From positions 62,001 to 126,000 of the forward strand of contig JAQTMZ010000006.1 of assembly GCA_028714075.1 (NCBI GenBank): DNA of 64,000 nt, in the 5' to 3' direction. The notes under the pieces were generated by a model. It searched no databases, was not told where the DNA came from, and worked only from the letters and a program-made list of their open reading frames with translations. This document shows, one piece after another, positions 1-9,800 of the stretch (position 1 is its first letter; the number at the start of each line of letters is the position of its first letter). The translations under genes and the position numbers were made by a program. The stretch is from Gallionella sp. GTDB taxonomy: Bacteria; Pseudomonadota; Gammaproteobacteria; Burkholderiales; Gallionellaceae.

Positions 1-2176
1 GCTTGCGCGCGGCCGCATCGGCGCGGGTGTTAAAGCCGATCACGATCGCCTTGGAAGCCAATGCCAGATTGATGTCCGACTCGGAAATCGCACCCACCCC
101 GCCGTGGATCAGGTTGACCTTGACTTCGGCGGTAGAGAGTTTTTGCAGGGATTGCGCGATCGCCTCGGCAGAACCCTGCACGTCGGATTTCACGATCAGC
201 GACAGGGTGCGCACTTCGCCCTCGGCCATTTGCTCGAACATATTTTCCAGCTTGGCGGCCTGCTGCTTGGCCAGTTTCACGCCGCGGTATTTGCCCTGGC
301 GGAACAGCGCGATTTCGCGCGCGCGTTTTTCGTCCGCCATCACCATCAATTCCTCACCGGCGGCGGGCACTTCGGATAGCCCTTGAATCTCCACCGGAAT
401 GGAGGGTCCCGCTTCGTTAACGATCTTGCCGGTCTCGTCCAGCATGGCGCGCACGCGCCCGAACACCGAACCGACCAGCACCGCATCGCCGCGCCGCAGG
501 GTGCCGGACTGGATCAGCACGGTAGCGACCGGCCCCTTGCCCTTGTCCAGGCGCGCTTCGATCACCAGCCCCTTGGCATGCGTGGTGCGCGGTGCCTTCA
601 GCTCCAGCACTTCCGCCTGGAGCAGCACGCCTTCCAGCAATTGGTCGATACCTTGGCCGGACTTGGATGAGACCTCGACGAACATCGTATCGCCGCCCCA
701 ATCTTCCGGCACCACGCCTTCGGCAACCAGCTCCTGTTTGACGCGCTCGGCATTGGCATCCGGCTTGTCGATCTTGGTCACTGCCACCACCAGCGGCACA
801 TTGCCGGCCTTGGCATGATGGATGGCCTCTTTGGTCTGCGGCATCACGCCGTCGTCTGCGGCCACCACCAGAATCACGATGTCGGTCGCCTTGGCGCCGC
901 GCGCGCGCATCGCGGTAAACGCTTCATGCCCCGGCGTATCGAGAAAAGTAATCATGCCGCGCGGCGTATCGACGTGATATGCGCCGATGTGCTGGGTAAT
1001 GCCACCCGCTTCGCCGGACGCGACACGGGTGCGGCGGATGTAGTCCAGCAGCGAAGTCTTGCCGTGGTCGACGTGCCCCATCACTGTGACAACCGGTGCG
1101 CGCGGCTCCAGCAACGCATCGTGATGCGCTTCGGTATCGGCCAGATAAGCATCGGGGTCGTCCAGTTTGGCGGCCTTGGCGATGTGCCCCATTTCCTCCA
1201 CCACGATCATTGCGGTTTCCTGATCGAGCACCTGATTGATGGTCACCATCGAGCCCATTTTCATCAATACCTTGATGATTTCGGCAGCCTTGATCGACAT
1301 CTTCTGCGCCAATTCAGCGACGGTGATGGTTTCCGGAACGGCCACCTCATGCACCATCGGTTCGGTCGGCAAAGAAAATGCATGCTCAGGTTCGGCAGCA
1401 TGCTTGCTGTGCTTGTCATGGCGCGGCGCACGGATCGGAGTCGTCCAGACGCCGGTTTTTTCGCCGGTTTTAACCGGTGTGCGCTTCTTGTGTCCCTTTT
1501 CGTCCCACGGGCTGGCCTTGGCTTCGGGCTTGGGTTTCTTGCTCGGCTTGGCTATCTTGTCGCCGGGCTTGGGTGCCGGTTTGTGCAACGTGCCTTCGGC
1601 CAGATTAACTACCGGTGCTGCTGCAACAACAGGTGCGGCAGCCTCTTCTTTCACCGCCGGCGCGGCAGGCTGCGGCTCCGGTTCAACCGCTTTTTTGGTT
1701 GTCTTGCGTTTACTGCGTTCCTGCTTGGCTTGCGCTTCGGCTGCCTGACGCGTCGCCAATTCCGCCTGCAAACGCGCTTCCTGCTCGCGTGCAGCCAACT
1801 CCTGCTCGTTCACAACCGTGATGCTCTCGCCCTTGGCCGGAACAGCGGCAGGTTCGGCAGGTGCAACAACTTCCGTGGTGACCGTCGGTGCAACCACGCG
1901 GCGCTTGCGCACTTCCACCTGAATGGTGCGCGCCCGCCCGGAGCTATCGGCCTTCTTGATTTCCGTGGTCTCGCGCCGGTTCAACGTGATTTTTTTGGTG
2001 GGTTTCTCGGCACCATGCGCCTGGCGCAAATGCTCCAGCAATTGCGCCTTGTCCTTTTCGGAGACCGTGTCGGATTCCTGCTCTTTGCTGACCCCGGCCG
2101 CCTTCAACTGCTCAAGCAGCAAGGTAACCGGCAATCCCAGTTCGGTCGCAAACTGCGCTATGTTCATTTTTCCCAT
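1..2176 (-). CDS. infB: Translation initiation factor IF-2 (3' end outside window)
   Basis: GTPase that brings initiator fMet-tRNA to the 30S subunit. The visible 725 codons contain an N-terminal IF2_N-like domain ([13 protein letters not shown]), a long charged Ala/Lys/Pro-rich linker, a second IF2_N-like segment ([19 protein letters not shown]), then the G domain with GHVDHGKT at about residue 366, DTPGHE and TKID. Domain II follows and the reading frame leaves the window, so roughly the last 150 or more residues are missing. The start at 2176 (MGKMNIAQ) has AAGGACGG just upstream; an internal ATG three codons later is the alternative. It lies 28 bp downstream of nusA in the conserved rimP-nusA-infB order. 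The long plus-strand ORFs over this gene are antisense shadows. Confidence 0.97.
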   Translation of the reverse strand, partial: MGKMNIAQFATELGLPVTLLLEQLKAAGVSKEQESDTVSEKDKAQLLEHLRQAHGAEKPTKKITLNRRETTEIKKADSSGRARTIQVEVRKRRVVAPTVTTEVVAPAEPAAVPAKGESITVVNEQELAAREQEARLQAELATRQAAEAQAKQERSKRKTTKKAVEPEPQPAAPAVKEEAAAPVVAAAPVVNLAEGTLHKPAPKPGDKIAKPSKKPKPEAKASPWDEKGHKKRTPVKTGEKTGVWTTPIRAPRHDKHSKHAAEPEHAFSLPTEPMVHEVAVPETITVAELAQKMSIKAAEIIKVLMKMGSMVTINQVLDQETAMIVVEEMGHIAKAAKLDDPDAYLADTEAHHDALLEPRAPVVTVMGHVDHGKTSLLDYIRRTRVASGEAGGITQHIGAYHVDTPRGMITFLDTPGHEAFTAMRARGAKATDIVILVVAADDGVMPQTKEAIHHAKAGNVPLVVAVTKIDKPDANAERVKQELVAEGVVPEDWGGDTMFVEVSSKSGQGIDQLLEGVLLQAEVLELKAPRTTHAKGLVIEARLDKGKGPVATVLIQSGTLRRGDAVLVGSVFGRVRAMLDETGKIVNEAGPSIPVEIQGLSEVPAAGEELMVMADEKRAREIALFRQGKYRGVKLAKQQAAKLENMFEQMAEGEVRTLSLIVKSDVQGSAEAIAQSLQKLSTAEVKVNLIHGGVGAISESDINLALASKAIVIGFNTRADAAARK

Positions 2177-2204
2177 TACCGTCCTTTAGACAATCCTTGC
2201 AAAC

Positions 2205-3677
2205 TCAAGCAAACCAGGGTGCGCGTGCCGTCATGATCAACGCGTTGGCGCGTTCGCTATCCATGCCGGAAAGCTCCACCAACTCATCCATATCCAAATC
2301 CGCCAATTGGTCCTGCGTCGTCACCCCCTTGGCCGCCAGCGTGCGCGCGGTTTGCTCGTCCATGCCTTCCAGCTTGAGCAAATCCTCGATGCCATGCTCC
2401 ACCTGCTCTTCGCTGGCAATCGCCGCCGTCAGCAACGCATTGCGCGCGCGGCTGCGCAACTCGTTCACCGTCGCTTCATCGAATGACTCGATTTCCAGCA
2501 TTTCCTCCAGCGGCACATACGCCACCTCTTCCAGCGTATTGAATCCTTCCTGAACCAGAATATCGGCGACCTCTTCATCCACATCCAGTTTTTCCATGAA
2601 CACCGCACGCGCCTTGGAGAACTCTTCATTATGTTTCTCGCTGGATTGCTCGACCGTCATGATGTTGAGTTCCCATCCGGTCAGCTCGCTGGCGAGGCGC
2701 ACGTTCTGGCCGCCGCGGCCAATGGCCTGCGCCAGATTTTCCTCTTCGACCACCACGTCCATGCTGTGTTTTTCTTCGTCCACCACGATGCTGTTCACTT
2801 CGGCGGGAGCTAATGCGTTGATGACATAAGTGGCCGGGTCTTCCGCCCAAAGGATGATGTCCACACGCTCGCCGGCGAGTTCGTTGGTCACGCTCTGCAC
2901 GCGGGAACCGCGCATTCCGACGCAAGTGCCGATCGGGTCGATGCGCTGGTCGTGCGATTGCACCGCAATCTTCGCGCGCGAACCGGGGTCGCGTGCGGCA
3001 CTGACGATATCGAGAAGGTGCTCTTCAATTTCCGGCACTTCCAGTTCAAACAACTTGACCAGCAATTCGTTCGAGGTGCGCGACAGGATCACTTGCGGGC
3101 CGCGTGCGCTGCGATCCACGCGCAACAGATGCGCCTTGACGCGGTCGCCGATGCGCATGTTTTCCTTCGGGATCATTTGTTCGCGCGGCAACAAGGCTTC
3201 GATTTTGCCGAATTCGATAATCGCGCTACCGCGTTCGAGCCGCTTCACCGTGCCGGAAACCAGATGCTCCTTGCGATCCATAAAATCGCTCAGCACCTGC
3301 TCGCGCTCGGCATCGCGGATCTTCTGGAAAATCACCTGCTTCGCGGCTTGCGCCCCGATACGCCCGAAATCAATGGACTCCAGCGGCTCTTCGATAAACT
3401 CGCCGAGTTGAATATTGGCATTGCGCTTTTGTGCTTCTTCCAGCTTGATATGCATGTCCGGCGTCTCGAAAGTCTCGTCGTCCATCACCTCCCAGCGGCG
3501 GAAGGATTCGTATTCGCCGGTGTTGCGGTCTATCGCAACGCGCACATCGGCCTCGTCCGCAAAACGCTTCTTGGTCGCAGAGGCCAAGGCAGACTCCAAC
3601 GCTTCGAATACGACCTCCTTGTCCACGCTTTTTTCACGCGACAACGCATCCACCAGCAACAAAATTTCACGGCTCAT
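2205..3677 (-). CDS. nusA: Transcription termination/antitermination protein NusA
   Basis: RNA polymerase-binding elongation factor, 490 aa. The order is an N-terminal RNAP-binding domain ([20 protein letters not shown]), an S1 domain near residues 135-200 ([16 protein letters not shown]), two KH domains ([38 protein letters not shown]) and two C-terminal acidic helix-hairpin-helix repeats ([19 protein letters not shown] and [16 protein letters not shown]). This two-repeat C-terminus is the usual proteobacterial form. The start at 3677 has GGAG 9 bases upstream; an in-frame extension to 3767 runs through a repeat and was rejected. It lies between rimP and infB, probably in one operon. Confidence 0.97.
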   Translation of the reverse strand: MSREILLLVDALSREKSVDKEVVFEALESALASATKKRFADEADVRVAIDRNTGEYESFRRWEVMDDETFETPDMHIKLEEAQKRNANIQLGEFIEEPLESIDFGRIGAQAAKQVIFQKIRDAEREQVLSDFMDRKEHLVSGTVKRLERGSAIIEFGKIEALLPREQMIPKENMRIGDRVKAHLLRVDRSARGPQVILSRTSNELLVKLFELEVPEIEEHLLDIVSAARDPGSRAKIAVQSHDQRIDPIGTCVGMRGSRVQSVTNELAGERVDIILWAEDPATYVINALAPAEVNSIVVDEEKHSMDVVVEEENLAQAIGRGGQNVRLASELTGWELNIMTVEQSSEKHNEEFSKARAVFMEKLDVDEEVADILVQEGFNTLEEVAYVPLEEMLEIESFDEATVNELRSRARNALLTAAIASEEQVEHGIEDLLKLEGMDEQTARTLAAKGVTTQDQLADLDMDELVELSGMDSERANALIMTARAPWFA

Positions 3678-3689
3678 ACTTAATTCTCC

Positions 3690-3726
3690 GGCTAGCGCAG
3701 GGTGGGTTTGAAACCCGCCCCTACAA
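3690..3726. repeat. Short palindromic intergenic repeat
   Basis: A GGGTGGGTTT...AAACCCGCCC hairpin followed by CTACAA lies between rimP and nusA. The CTACAA end is shared with a second copy at 19407-19434 (GGGGCGCG...CGCGCCCC, then TACAAA). The stop codon of rimP (TAG on the minus strand) lies inside this element. It resembles REP-like intergenic palindromes; whether it also affects nusA expression cannot be told. Confidence 0.55.
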
Positions 3727-4146
3727 ATTCGGCACCAAACGTGCCTTATCCAAATTCGACAGTTCAATTGCTACCTGACTGCCGTCCACATCCAACTGCA
3801 ATATCCCGCCGCTCACTGCGCCTATCACACCGACAAAATTCTTGCGCCCCGCCAACGGCATGCGCAGCTTGATCTGCGCCTTCTCGCCAGCGAAACGCAC
3901 AAAGTCCGCTTCCTTCTTCAGCGGCCGATCCAGGCCCGGCGACGAAACTTCGAGGCGCTCATAAACAATGTTCTCGACCGGAAACAGCCGCGTCAACTGA
4001 TTGCTCACCGTCTGGCAATCGTCCAGCGAAATGCCGCCCGGCTTATCGATGAACACGCGCAGCATGCCGCGCCCCGAGCGTTCAAAATCCACCAGCTCAT
4101 AACCCAAGCCATTTACCGTCGTTTCGACCAGCTTCACCACATCCAT
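3721..4146 (-). CDS. rimP: Ribosome maturation factor RimP
   Basis: 30S subunit maturation factor, 141 aa, close to the usual size. The N-terminal alpha/beta domain reads [20 protein letters not shown]...[16 protein letters not shown], with the family signature [15 protein letters not shown] at about residue 68 and the C-terminal SH3-like domain [23 protein letters not shown]. It is the first gene of rimP-nusA-infB; its stop codon falls in the palindromic repeat that separates it from nusA. Confidence 0.97.
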   Translation of the reverse strand: MDVVKLVETTVNGLGYELVDFERSGRGMLRVFIDKPGGISLDDCQTVSNQLTRLFPVENIVYERLEVSSPGLDRPLKKEADFVRFAGEKAQIKLRMPLAGRKNFVGVIGAVSGGILQLDVDGSQVAIELSNLDKARLVPNL

Positions 4147-4365
4147 AAATTACTGCCCACAAATAAAAAACGGGCTCGAAGCCCATCTCAAAACGCGGCG
4201 CATTGTAGCAAAATTCACCGCCGAATGGAATTAGATTAGAACTTATCCCGATATATTTCGATAAAGTGTCGCAGCCTCGGAGAATCATCCACACTTTTAC
4301 TGCTGCGCGGCAATCTGAGTTTCATCCGTTTTCACAACCCCTTCCGAGCCGGAAAAATAACAGGT

Positions 4366-4440
4366 GCGGCAAAGTGTCGCGCGACACTTTGCCGCGCGAC
4401 ATCATGTCACATTCCCAGGCCAATTCTTCGTCCATACAAT
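4366..4440 (+). promoter_or_regulatory. Triple 15-bp operator array and promoter of the first TonB-receptor operon
   Basis: Three 15-bp palindromes abut with no gap: 4366-4380 GCGGCAAAGTGTCGC, 4381-4395 GCGACACTTTGCCGC, 4396-4410 GCGACATCATGTCAC. All fit GCGRCA-N3-TGYCRC. One base later comes a weak -35-like TTCCCA (4412-4417), then a 17-bp spacer and a -10-like TACAAT (4435-4440). A degenerate fourth copy lies at 4258-4272 (TCGATAAAGTGTCGC). The rest of the 4147-4488 gap shows no gene. Regulator identity is unknown. Confidence 0.75.
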
Positions 4441-4488
4441 CCGCCCGCTTTAATTTTCGACAATAACTATAGTTTCGGAGGATGGAAG

Positions 4489-6723
4489 ATGAAAAGGCAA
4501 AAAGTTTTTGTATTGGGCGTAATCACGCTGGCAATTAGCCAGGCGGCATATGCCGAGATGGGCATGTTGCCGGAGGTGTCCGTCACCTCCACGACGATTG
4601 ATGACCGCTTCGATTCCAAGCGCGGCGAACCGAGCAATACCAACATCATCAGCGGCAAGAAAGTGGATGACGAGCATGGCAAGAATCTTCTGGACGTACT
4701 GGAGTCCATTCCCGGGGTAACAGCGGAATTGCAGAGCGGCGACTCCATCAAGATCATGCTGCGTGGCGTGGAAAACCAGCGCTACATGGGTGAGAAGCCT
4801 GGGGTGGCGATTGTGATCGACGGCGTGCCGGTCAATGAGCGCACCGGGCGCGTGAATGTCGATCTGGATAATATCGAATCGATCAAGGTCATCAAAGGCG
4901 GGGCATCTTACTTATATGGCGAAGACGCCCTGTCCGGCGCGGTCGTCATCACCACCAAGCGCGGCGCGAAAATGGCCGGCTTCACTGCAAGCGCGGAAAC
5001 CGGCAATTTCCAGTATCACAAGGGTTTGATGCGCGCAGGATTTTCGAAGAATGATTGGATCGGGCATATCCAAACTTCGACCGCCAAGGCGCTGGACTAC
5101 TACTACCAAGGAAACTATTACCGGCATTACACCGACGGCAAGCTGCAATACCTGGTCGATGGCACCAGCGACGTCACATTCGGCTTTGAAAGTTCCAAGC
5201 GCAATAAAGACAGCCATGGCACGGTACGCGGTGCGGCCAATGCGCTGCTCGACCCAAAGAGCTTCAACAGCCTGGGAGCGAAAGATTATGCACGCAAATA
5301 CGATGTCGGGCTGAACAAGCTGTATCTGACCTATGCCAAGGATTTCGAGTCCATGGGCAACCTGATGCTCAATACTTATTCGTATGCCGATCACACTAAT
5401 TTCTGGCAAGGCGGTGCGGGGGTTTTCCTCAGGAATGCGGCCAAGACAAATTTGGGCAGCATCGGCAATTTTAACGATGCCTTTTCTACTGGGGTCGACC
5501 AGAACCAGGTGCAGCGCGGTGCCAAGGCCGAGTGGCGCAAAGATGGCGAGCGCAATGCATTTATGGCCGGGCTGGACACGCGGCGCGACAATGATCGCCA
5601 GAAACAAACAGCGCTGACCTACTATTCGGCCAAGGCCACGCCCACAAACACCACGACGAACCTCCTGATTGCACCTGGTCAGATAACAGGAGATTTTGTG
5701 AACCGCATCAATACGAATGCGCTGTACGGCGAAGGAAAGTTCAAAGTTGCGGATCCGCTGACGCTGACGCTGAATGTGCGCCACGATGATTTGAAGATCG
5801 GCTACGAGGATTACCTCAACAGGCTGAATCTTGGCACCAAGTTCAAGGTGTGGTCGGAACGTCTGGGTGCGAACTATTCGCTATCTCCTACCCATGAGTT
5901 GTACGGCAACCTGTCCACCGGTTTCCGCACGCCTACGGCGCAGCAATTGTATGCGGGCAGCATTACCCCGACCGGGGCGGTGGCCAGCAACCCCAACCTG
6001 AAGCCGGAGCATTCGCTGAACCAGGAAATCGGCCTGCGCAGCAAAACGGAATGGTTGGAGGTGCCGCTGGATATTGATGTGGCGCTGTTCCAACTGGATC
6101 GCAAAGATTTCATCCTGAATCAGGGCGGTCAGTATTCCAAGATAAATGGTACGGCGTTGACTGACATGTGGCAGAACGTAGGCGGCGTGCGCAACCGCGG
6201 TCTCGAGCTGGCACTCAAGACCAACGCCAGCCAAACCTGGTCGGGCGATGTGGCCTATACCTACCTGGATGCCAGGTTCACCCGCAACGATTCTTTCTAC
6301 TTGCAAACCGGCCCTATGGCCGGACCAACCTACACCAAGTACAACGCCACCGGCAATGTCGTGCCGCGCACGCCGCGCCACAAGCTGAACTTCGCCGGAC
6401 GTTACCGCCCAATGGAAAAAATGACGGTCACCGCCGAGGTAAATACGCAATCCGGCCTGTACGCGGATGAGCTGAACTGGATCTGGGTTGGCGGCCGCAC
6501 GGTAACCAACCTGATGGCCAGCTATGAGTTCAAATCTGACACCAACACAAAGTGGTCGCTGTTTGCGCGGGCGGATAACCTGTTCAACCGGTTTTATTAT
6601 TCCACTATCCGCGCATCTTCTGATTCAAGCGGCAACCAAGACGGGAAATTCAACATCGAAGATGCCTCCATCGTCGTCAATCCGGGCCGCGTGTTGACAG
6701 CCGGTTTGACGGTGAATTTCTAA
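4489..6723 (+). CDS. TonB-dependent outer-membrane receptor (copper-block receptor 1)
   Basis: Outer-membrane active transporter, 744 aa. A signal peptide (MKRQKVFVLGVITLAISQAAYA) is followed by a plug domain with NIISGKKVDDEHGKNLLDVL and VAIVIDGVPVNERTGRVN, then a beta-barrel ending in the typical aromatic terminus LTAGLTVNF. The TonB box is probably PEVSVTST near residue 27. GGAGG lies 8 bases before the ATG. It begins an operon with the DUF4198, polyferredoxin and DsbD-like genes, under the triple operator. No substrate motif is visible in the plug; copper as substrate is inferred only from neighbours and shared operators. A siderophore or other metallophore receptor is the alternative. 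Confidence 0.9.
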   Translation: MKRQKVFVLGVITLAISQAAYAEMGMLPEVSVTSTTIDDRFDSKRGEPSNTNIISGKKVDDEHGKNLLDVLESIPGVTAELQSGDSIKIMLRGVENQRYMGEKPGVAIVIDGVPVNERTGRVNVDLDNIESIKVIKGGASYLYGEDALSGAVVITTKRGAKMAGFTASAETGNFQYHKGLMRAGFSKNDWIGHIQTSTAKALDYYYQGNYYRHYTDGKLQYLVDGTSDVTFGFESSKRNKDSHGTVRGAANALLDPKSFNSLGAKDYARKYDVGLNKLYLTYAKDFESMGNLMLNTYSYADHTNFWQGGAGVFLRNAAKTNLGSIGNFNDAFSTGVDQNQVQRGAKAEWRKDGERNAFMAGLDTRRDNDRQKQTALTYYSAKATPTNTTTNLLIAPGQITGDFVNRINTNALYGEGKFKVADPLTLTLNVRHDDLKIGYEDYLNRLNLGTKFKVWSERLGANYSLSPTHELYGNLSTGFRTPTAQQLYAGSITPTGAVASNPNLKPEHSLNQEIGLRSKTEWLEVPLDIDVALFQLDRKDFILNQGGQYSKINGTALTDMWQNVGGVRNRGLELALKTNASQTWSGDVAYTYLDARFTRNDSFYLQTGPMAGPTYTKYNATGNVVPRTPRHKLNFAGRYRPMEKMTVTAEVNTQSGLYADELNWIWVGGRTVTNLMASYEFKSDTNTKWSLFARADNLFNRFYYSTIRASSDSSGNQDGKFNIEDASIVVNPGRVLTAGLTVNF

Positions 6724-6734
6724 GGGAGAAAGTC

Positions 6735-7757
6735 ATGCAGAAAAAAACTTTATTGAATGCGCTATGCCTGGCCGCGCCGCTGCTGTTTCCAACATTGGCA
6801 TTTGCCGCAGCAAGCGCGCCGGTGGCGACACAACCCCGACAAAGCATGGCAGCGGGCGAACACGCCGAACATGGCGAGCCTGTCGGTGCAGGCGGCGCGG
6901 AGGTTAAAGACAAAACATCGGGAGGCCGGGGCAAGTTCATGGCATGGACCGCATTCCCCATATTAAAAATCAAGATGGGCAGCGAAGGCCGTGAGCGCAG
7001 GGTCGTTACCGTTATTCCGCAGGGCATTGCGGCAAACAGCATCGATGCCTACTCCAACGACATCAAGGATGCCAAGGGGCACCGCCAGCTTCCGCTCGAC
7101 ATGGCGGGAGCCAAGCTGGACAAACCGGAGGCTGGCGGTTTTCACTGGCTGGTGGCGCGCGAAGAGCTGGACGGCGAGGTACGGGTAGCATCTACCGTGC
7201 ATTTCTTCAGCAACCCCGGCAAGAATCCGACCGCCATGTTCATGCAGCAGAAGCATGAACTGGAAATCATTCCCCAGCCGTATCCACGCGAGCATTCGCG
7301 CTATCGCGCCGACGAGGACTGGAAATTTCTGGTGCGCTTTAATGGCAAACCATTCGCCAGCCAATGGGTCAGGCTGGAAACCCAAAATGGCACCAGGACA
7401 AACTTTGTCAGCGATGCACAGGGGGTAATCACCGTGCATTTGCCGGGCGATTTCAAGGCGGAGGCCGAGCAAAAAAATGCAGACAGCCATAGCCACGGGC
7501 GGCGCGGTGCAGATTTTGTTTTGGCAACAAAATATATAGATGGCGGTAAAACCTATCTGACCGCATTCAACGGCAGCTATGGCCCGGATGCATTTGACCA
7601 GCGCAGCCTCGCGATGGGGCTGGGGTTTACGCTGTTGGGCATGATAGGTGCCGCGCCGTTGCTGCGGCAGCGCAAGGCAACGAAAAAGCCAACCGATGCC
7701 GGGCAAACCGCCGATGCATCTGCGGTACCTGAAACCAGCAAAAACAAGGAGGCCTGA
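6735..7757 (+). CDS. DUF4198-like periplasmic protein with C-terminal membrane anchor
   Basis: 340 aa. Signal peptide MQKKTLLNALCLAAPLLFPTLAFA, then a His-rich stretch (AGEHAEHGEP), a beta-rich domain with the carboxypeptidase-regulatory-like phrase FNGKPFASQWVRLETQNGTR...SDAQGVITVHLPG, a second His patch (SHSHG), and one C-terminal membrane helix (AMGLGFTLLGMIGAAPLL). DUF4198 proteins are usually linked to nickel, cobalt or other metal uptake. It starts 11 bp after receptor 1 and ends 1 bp before the polyferredoxin gene, so it is co-transcribed. A role as periplasmic metal-binding partner of receptor 1 is inferred. Confidence 0.72.
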   Translation: MQKKTLLNALCLAAPLLFPTLAFAAASAPVATQPRQSMAAGEHAEHGEPVGAGGAEVKDKTSGGRGKFMAWTAFPILKIKMGSEGRERRVVTVIPQGIAANSIDAYSNDIKDAKGHRQLPLDMAGAKLDKPEAGGFHWLVAREELDGEVRVASTVHFFSNPGKNPTAMFMQQKHELEIIPQPYPREHSRYRADEDWKFLVRFNGKPFASQWVRLETQNGTRTNFVSDAQGVITVHLPGDFKAEAEQKNADSHSHGRRGADFVLATKYIDGGKTYLTAFNGSYGPDAFDQRSLAMGLGFTLLGMIGAAPLLRQRKATKKPTDAGQTADASAVPETSKNKEA

Positions 7758-7758
7758 C

Positions 7759-8811
7759 ATGCTAAGCAAAATTTTCCCGACGCTGACGCGTTTCCGCTTC
7801 ACGATCCAGCTCATCATGCTGTTCGTTACCGTGTACGGCGGCGCGCTGCTGGGCACTTATACGGTGGATCGCATTTCGCAGGCGCTGCCTTCGCTGGCCT
7901 GCGCATACGACAAGCAGACCGGCGATCACTGCATTTTGATTGTCGCGCAACACCAGCTTCATCATCGCATCGGCGAAGCACTGGTCAAGGCGCAGGAGAT
8001 TACCTTAAATGTGTTTATTCCGACGCTCATCTCGGTGGGTGTGTTTTTCTCCCTGTTCTTTTTTCTCAACAAGGCGTTCTGCGGCTGGGTATGCCCGATG
8101 GGCACGGTGCAGGAAGTAGTCTTTCGCATCGGCAGAAGACTGGGGAGGCCGCTGAACCGCTTCGCTCCGGGCAATGTCGGCAAGGTGCGCCCGGTCAAGT
8201 GGCTGATGCTGCTGGTGCTGGTGCTCGGCCTGCCGTTGATGGCAGGCATGGGCACTGCATCCAATGAATTGGGCGACCCTTATTGCCAGGTGTGCCCGTC
8301 GCGTCTGGCGACGACCCTGCTGACCGCCGATACCGAACAGATTGCGCTGCGCACTTCAACGGGCATCAACTTCTTCCTCGGTGCAGCAGGCAACGCGCTA
8401 TTCGGTTTTGTCATCATCGCCGCATTGGCGGTGCGTCTGCCGTTCTGCCGCATCTGCCCGCTGTTGTCGTGGAACGCACTGTTCCAGCGGCTCTCGCCGA
8501 TGCAACTGGTAAAAAAGCAACATGACAAATGCGCAAAGTGCGGCGTGTGCGAGAAAGCCTGCCCGATGGATATTCACGAGATCGGCCAGGAGTACGGCAA
8601 AAAAGCATTCCACGAGGACTGCACCCTGTGCGGCCGCTGCGTGGAGTATTGCCCGGACGATGATGTGATCCAGATCAAGTTCTTCGGCATCAAATTGTTT
8701 GGTTCCTCCCGCGAGTATTACAAGCAGCGCGTGAAACTGGAAACGCCGGAAGGTTTGCCGAAAAACAAGGTGATCTGGCTGGCTCAGGCGAAGGAAAACC
8801 AGCATGGATGA
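7759..8811 (+). CDS. CcoG/NapH-like membrane polyferredoxin
   Basis: 350 aa inner-membrane iron-sulfur protein. Several membrane helices carry FCGWVCPMGTVQE, YCQVCPSR and FCRICPLL motifs; the C-terminal domain has two 4Fe-4S clusters (CAKCGVCEKACP and CTLCGRCVEYCP). This is the layout of NapH, NosR C-terminus and CcoG/RdxA. CcoG is known to act as a cupric reductase, so a role in reducing Cu(II) for uptake is a reasonable inference here; the sequence alone does not prove it. AAGGAGG lies 8 bases before the ATG. It follows the DUF4198 gene with 1 bp between them and overlaps the next gene by 8 bp. Confidence 0.85.
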   Translation: MLSKIFPTLTRFRFTIQLIMLFVTVYGGALLGTYTVDRISQALPSLACAYDKQTGDHCILIVAQHQLHHRIGEALVKAQEITLNVFIPTLISVGVFFSLFFFLNKAFCGWVCPMGTVQEVVFRIGRRLGRPLNRFAPGNVGKVRPVKWLMLLVLVLGLPLMAGMGTASNELGDPYCQVCPSRLATTLLTADTEQIALRTSTGINFFLGAAGNALFGFVIIAALAVRLPFCRICPLLSWNALFQRLSPMQLVKKQHDKCAKCGVCEKACPMDIHEIGQEYGKKAFHEDCTLCGRCVEYCPDDDVIQIKFFGIKLFGSSREYYKQRVKLETPEGLPKNKVIWLAQAKENQHG

Positions 8812-9463
8812 GTTTTTTAATCCGGCGTTGATCCCGCAGGAAACCACGCTGTTCGCCATCTGGCTGCTCGGCTTATCAATGGGTCTTACCGCCTGCACCG
8901 TCACCTGTCTGCCGTTCATGGGCACTTGGGTATTGGGGCGCGGCGGCTCCCAGACACAGGCATTGCGCGATACCGCCTTGTTCGTCTCCGGCCGCATCAT
9001 CGCCTACACCCTGCTCGGCGCAATCGCCGGCGGAGCTGGAGTATGGCTGGCGCAGGCGATGCGCGGCGGAACCGGCAATGCGGTTATCGGCCTGGCATCC
9101 ATTGCGGCAGGCGTGTGGCTGCTGCGCGGCAGCAAACCGCATGCACCTTGTGGCGTAGCGCGCGGCGCGGGCGCCACACCGCCGCTGCTGATGGGCTTCT
9201 CGCTGAGCCTGACCCCGTGCGCGCCGCTGGCTTCATTGCTGGCGGTGTGTGCCACGGCAGGCAGCGTCAAACTGGGCATGGCGAACGGCATGGTTTTCGG
9301 GCTGGGTGCGGCATTGACCCCGTTGCTGATCCTGCTGCCGCTGATCAGCCTGTTCGGCAAAAACCTGCGCGACAACCGCGAGTGGATCACGCGCTGGATA
9401 CGCTGGGGCGCGGCGGCAGTGCTGATCCTGCTGGGCTTGCGGCGGTTGATACTGGTGTTGTGA
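8804..9463 (+). CDS. DsbD/CcdA-like (DsbD_2, TauE/SafE-annotated) six-helix membrane protein
   Basis: 219 aa, about six membrane helices. It has LTACTVTCLPFMG in the first helix and SLSLTPCAPLASLLAVC in the fourth, the paired Cys/Pro motifs of the CcdA/DsbD_2 group that is often labelled sulfite exporter or UreH-like. Such proteins move reducing equivalents across the inner membrane or help metalloenzyme biogenesis. It overlaps the polyferredoxin gene by 8 bp and ends the first copper operon. Likely role: keep periplasmic copper-binding thiols reduced together with the polyferredoxin (inference). A complex hairpin (CCTCAA...TTGAGG, 9595-9620) follows 130 bp downstream. Confidence 0.78.
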   Translation: MDEFFNPALIPQETTLFAIWLLGLSMGLTACTVTCLPFMGTWVLGRGGSQTQALRDTALFVSGRIIAYTLLGAIAGGAGVWLAQAMRGGTGNAVIGLASIAAGVWLLRGSKPHAPCGVARGAGATPPLLMGFSLSLTPCAPLASLLAVCATAGSVKLGMANGMVFGLGAALTPLLILLPLISLFGKNLRDNREWITRWIRWGAAAVLILLGLRRLILVL

Positions 9464-9623
9464 GGCATGGCTGATTTTACGGTTATGCCAAGGTGGCACA
9501 GGCAATGTCCGGCGCAGCAAAAACGCTTGGTGCGTGTCGGGTTCGTGACCGATCCGACACCGGCGCAATAAACAGCCGTGTGATCTGCTCCTGCCTCAAA
9601 ATCGATAATCGAGCTTGAGGAAT

Positions 9624-9683
9624 GCGACAAAATGCCGCGCGACATCATGTCACATTCCAATTCCCGTTTATCGGAATTAGACT
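9624..9683 (+). promoter_or_regulatory. Double 15-bp operator and promoter before the GNAT gene
   Basis: Two abutting sites: 9624-9638 GCGACAAAATGCCGC and 9639-9653 GCGACATCATGTCAC; the second is identical to the last site of the first array. A -35-like TTCCAA (9655-9660) and a -10-like TAGACT (9678-9683) follow with a 17-bp spacer, the same geometry as at the other copper-block promoters. The untranslated leader to 9801 is about 110 nt. Confidence 0.7.
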
Positions 9684-9800
9684 TCGCATCGCCAAGTCAG
9701 CAACGCCAGTTGCCTCCTCCCCGAGAGCTGCCGTTGAATTCAGCGCTGGCTTGGCATCTTTCAGTCAGTACATTTTTCACAATACACACCGGAGGCCGTC

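Noticed and set aside
815-2236. Plus-strand ORF of 473 codons
   Set aside because: Antisense to infB; the translation is His/Arg/Leu-rich without domain similarity, while the minus strand encodes clear IF-2 motifs.
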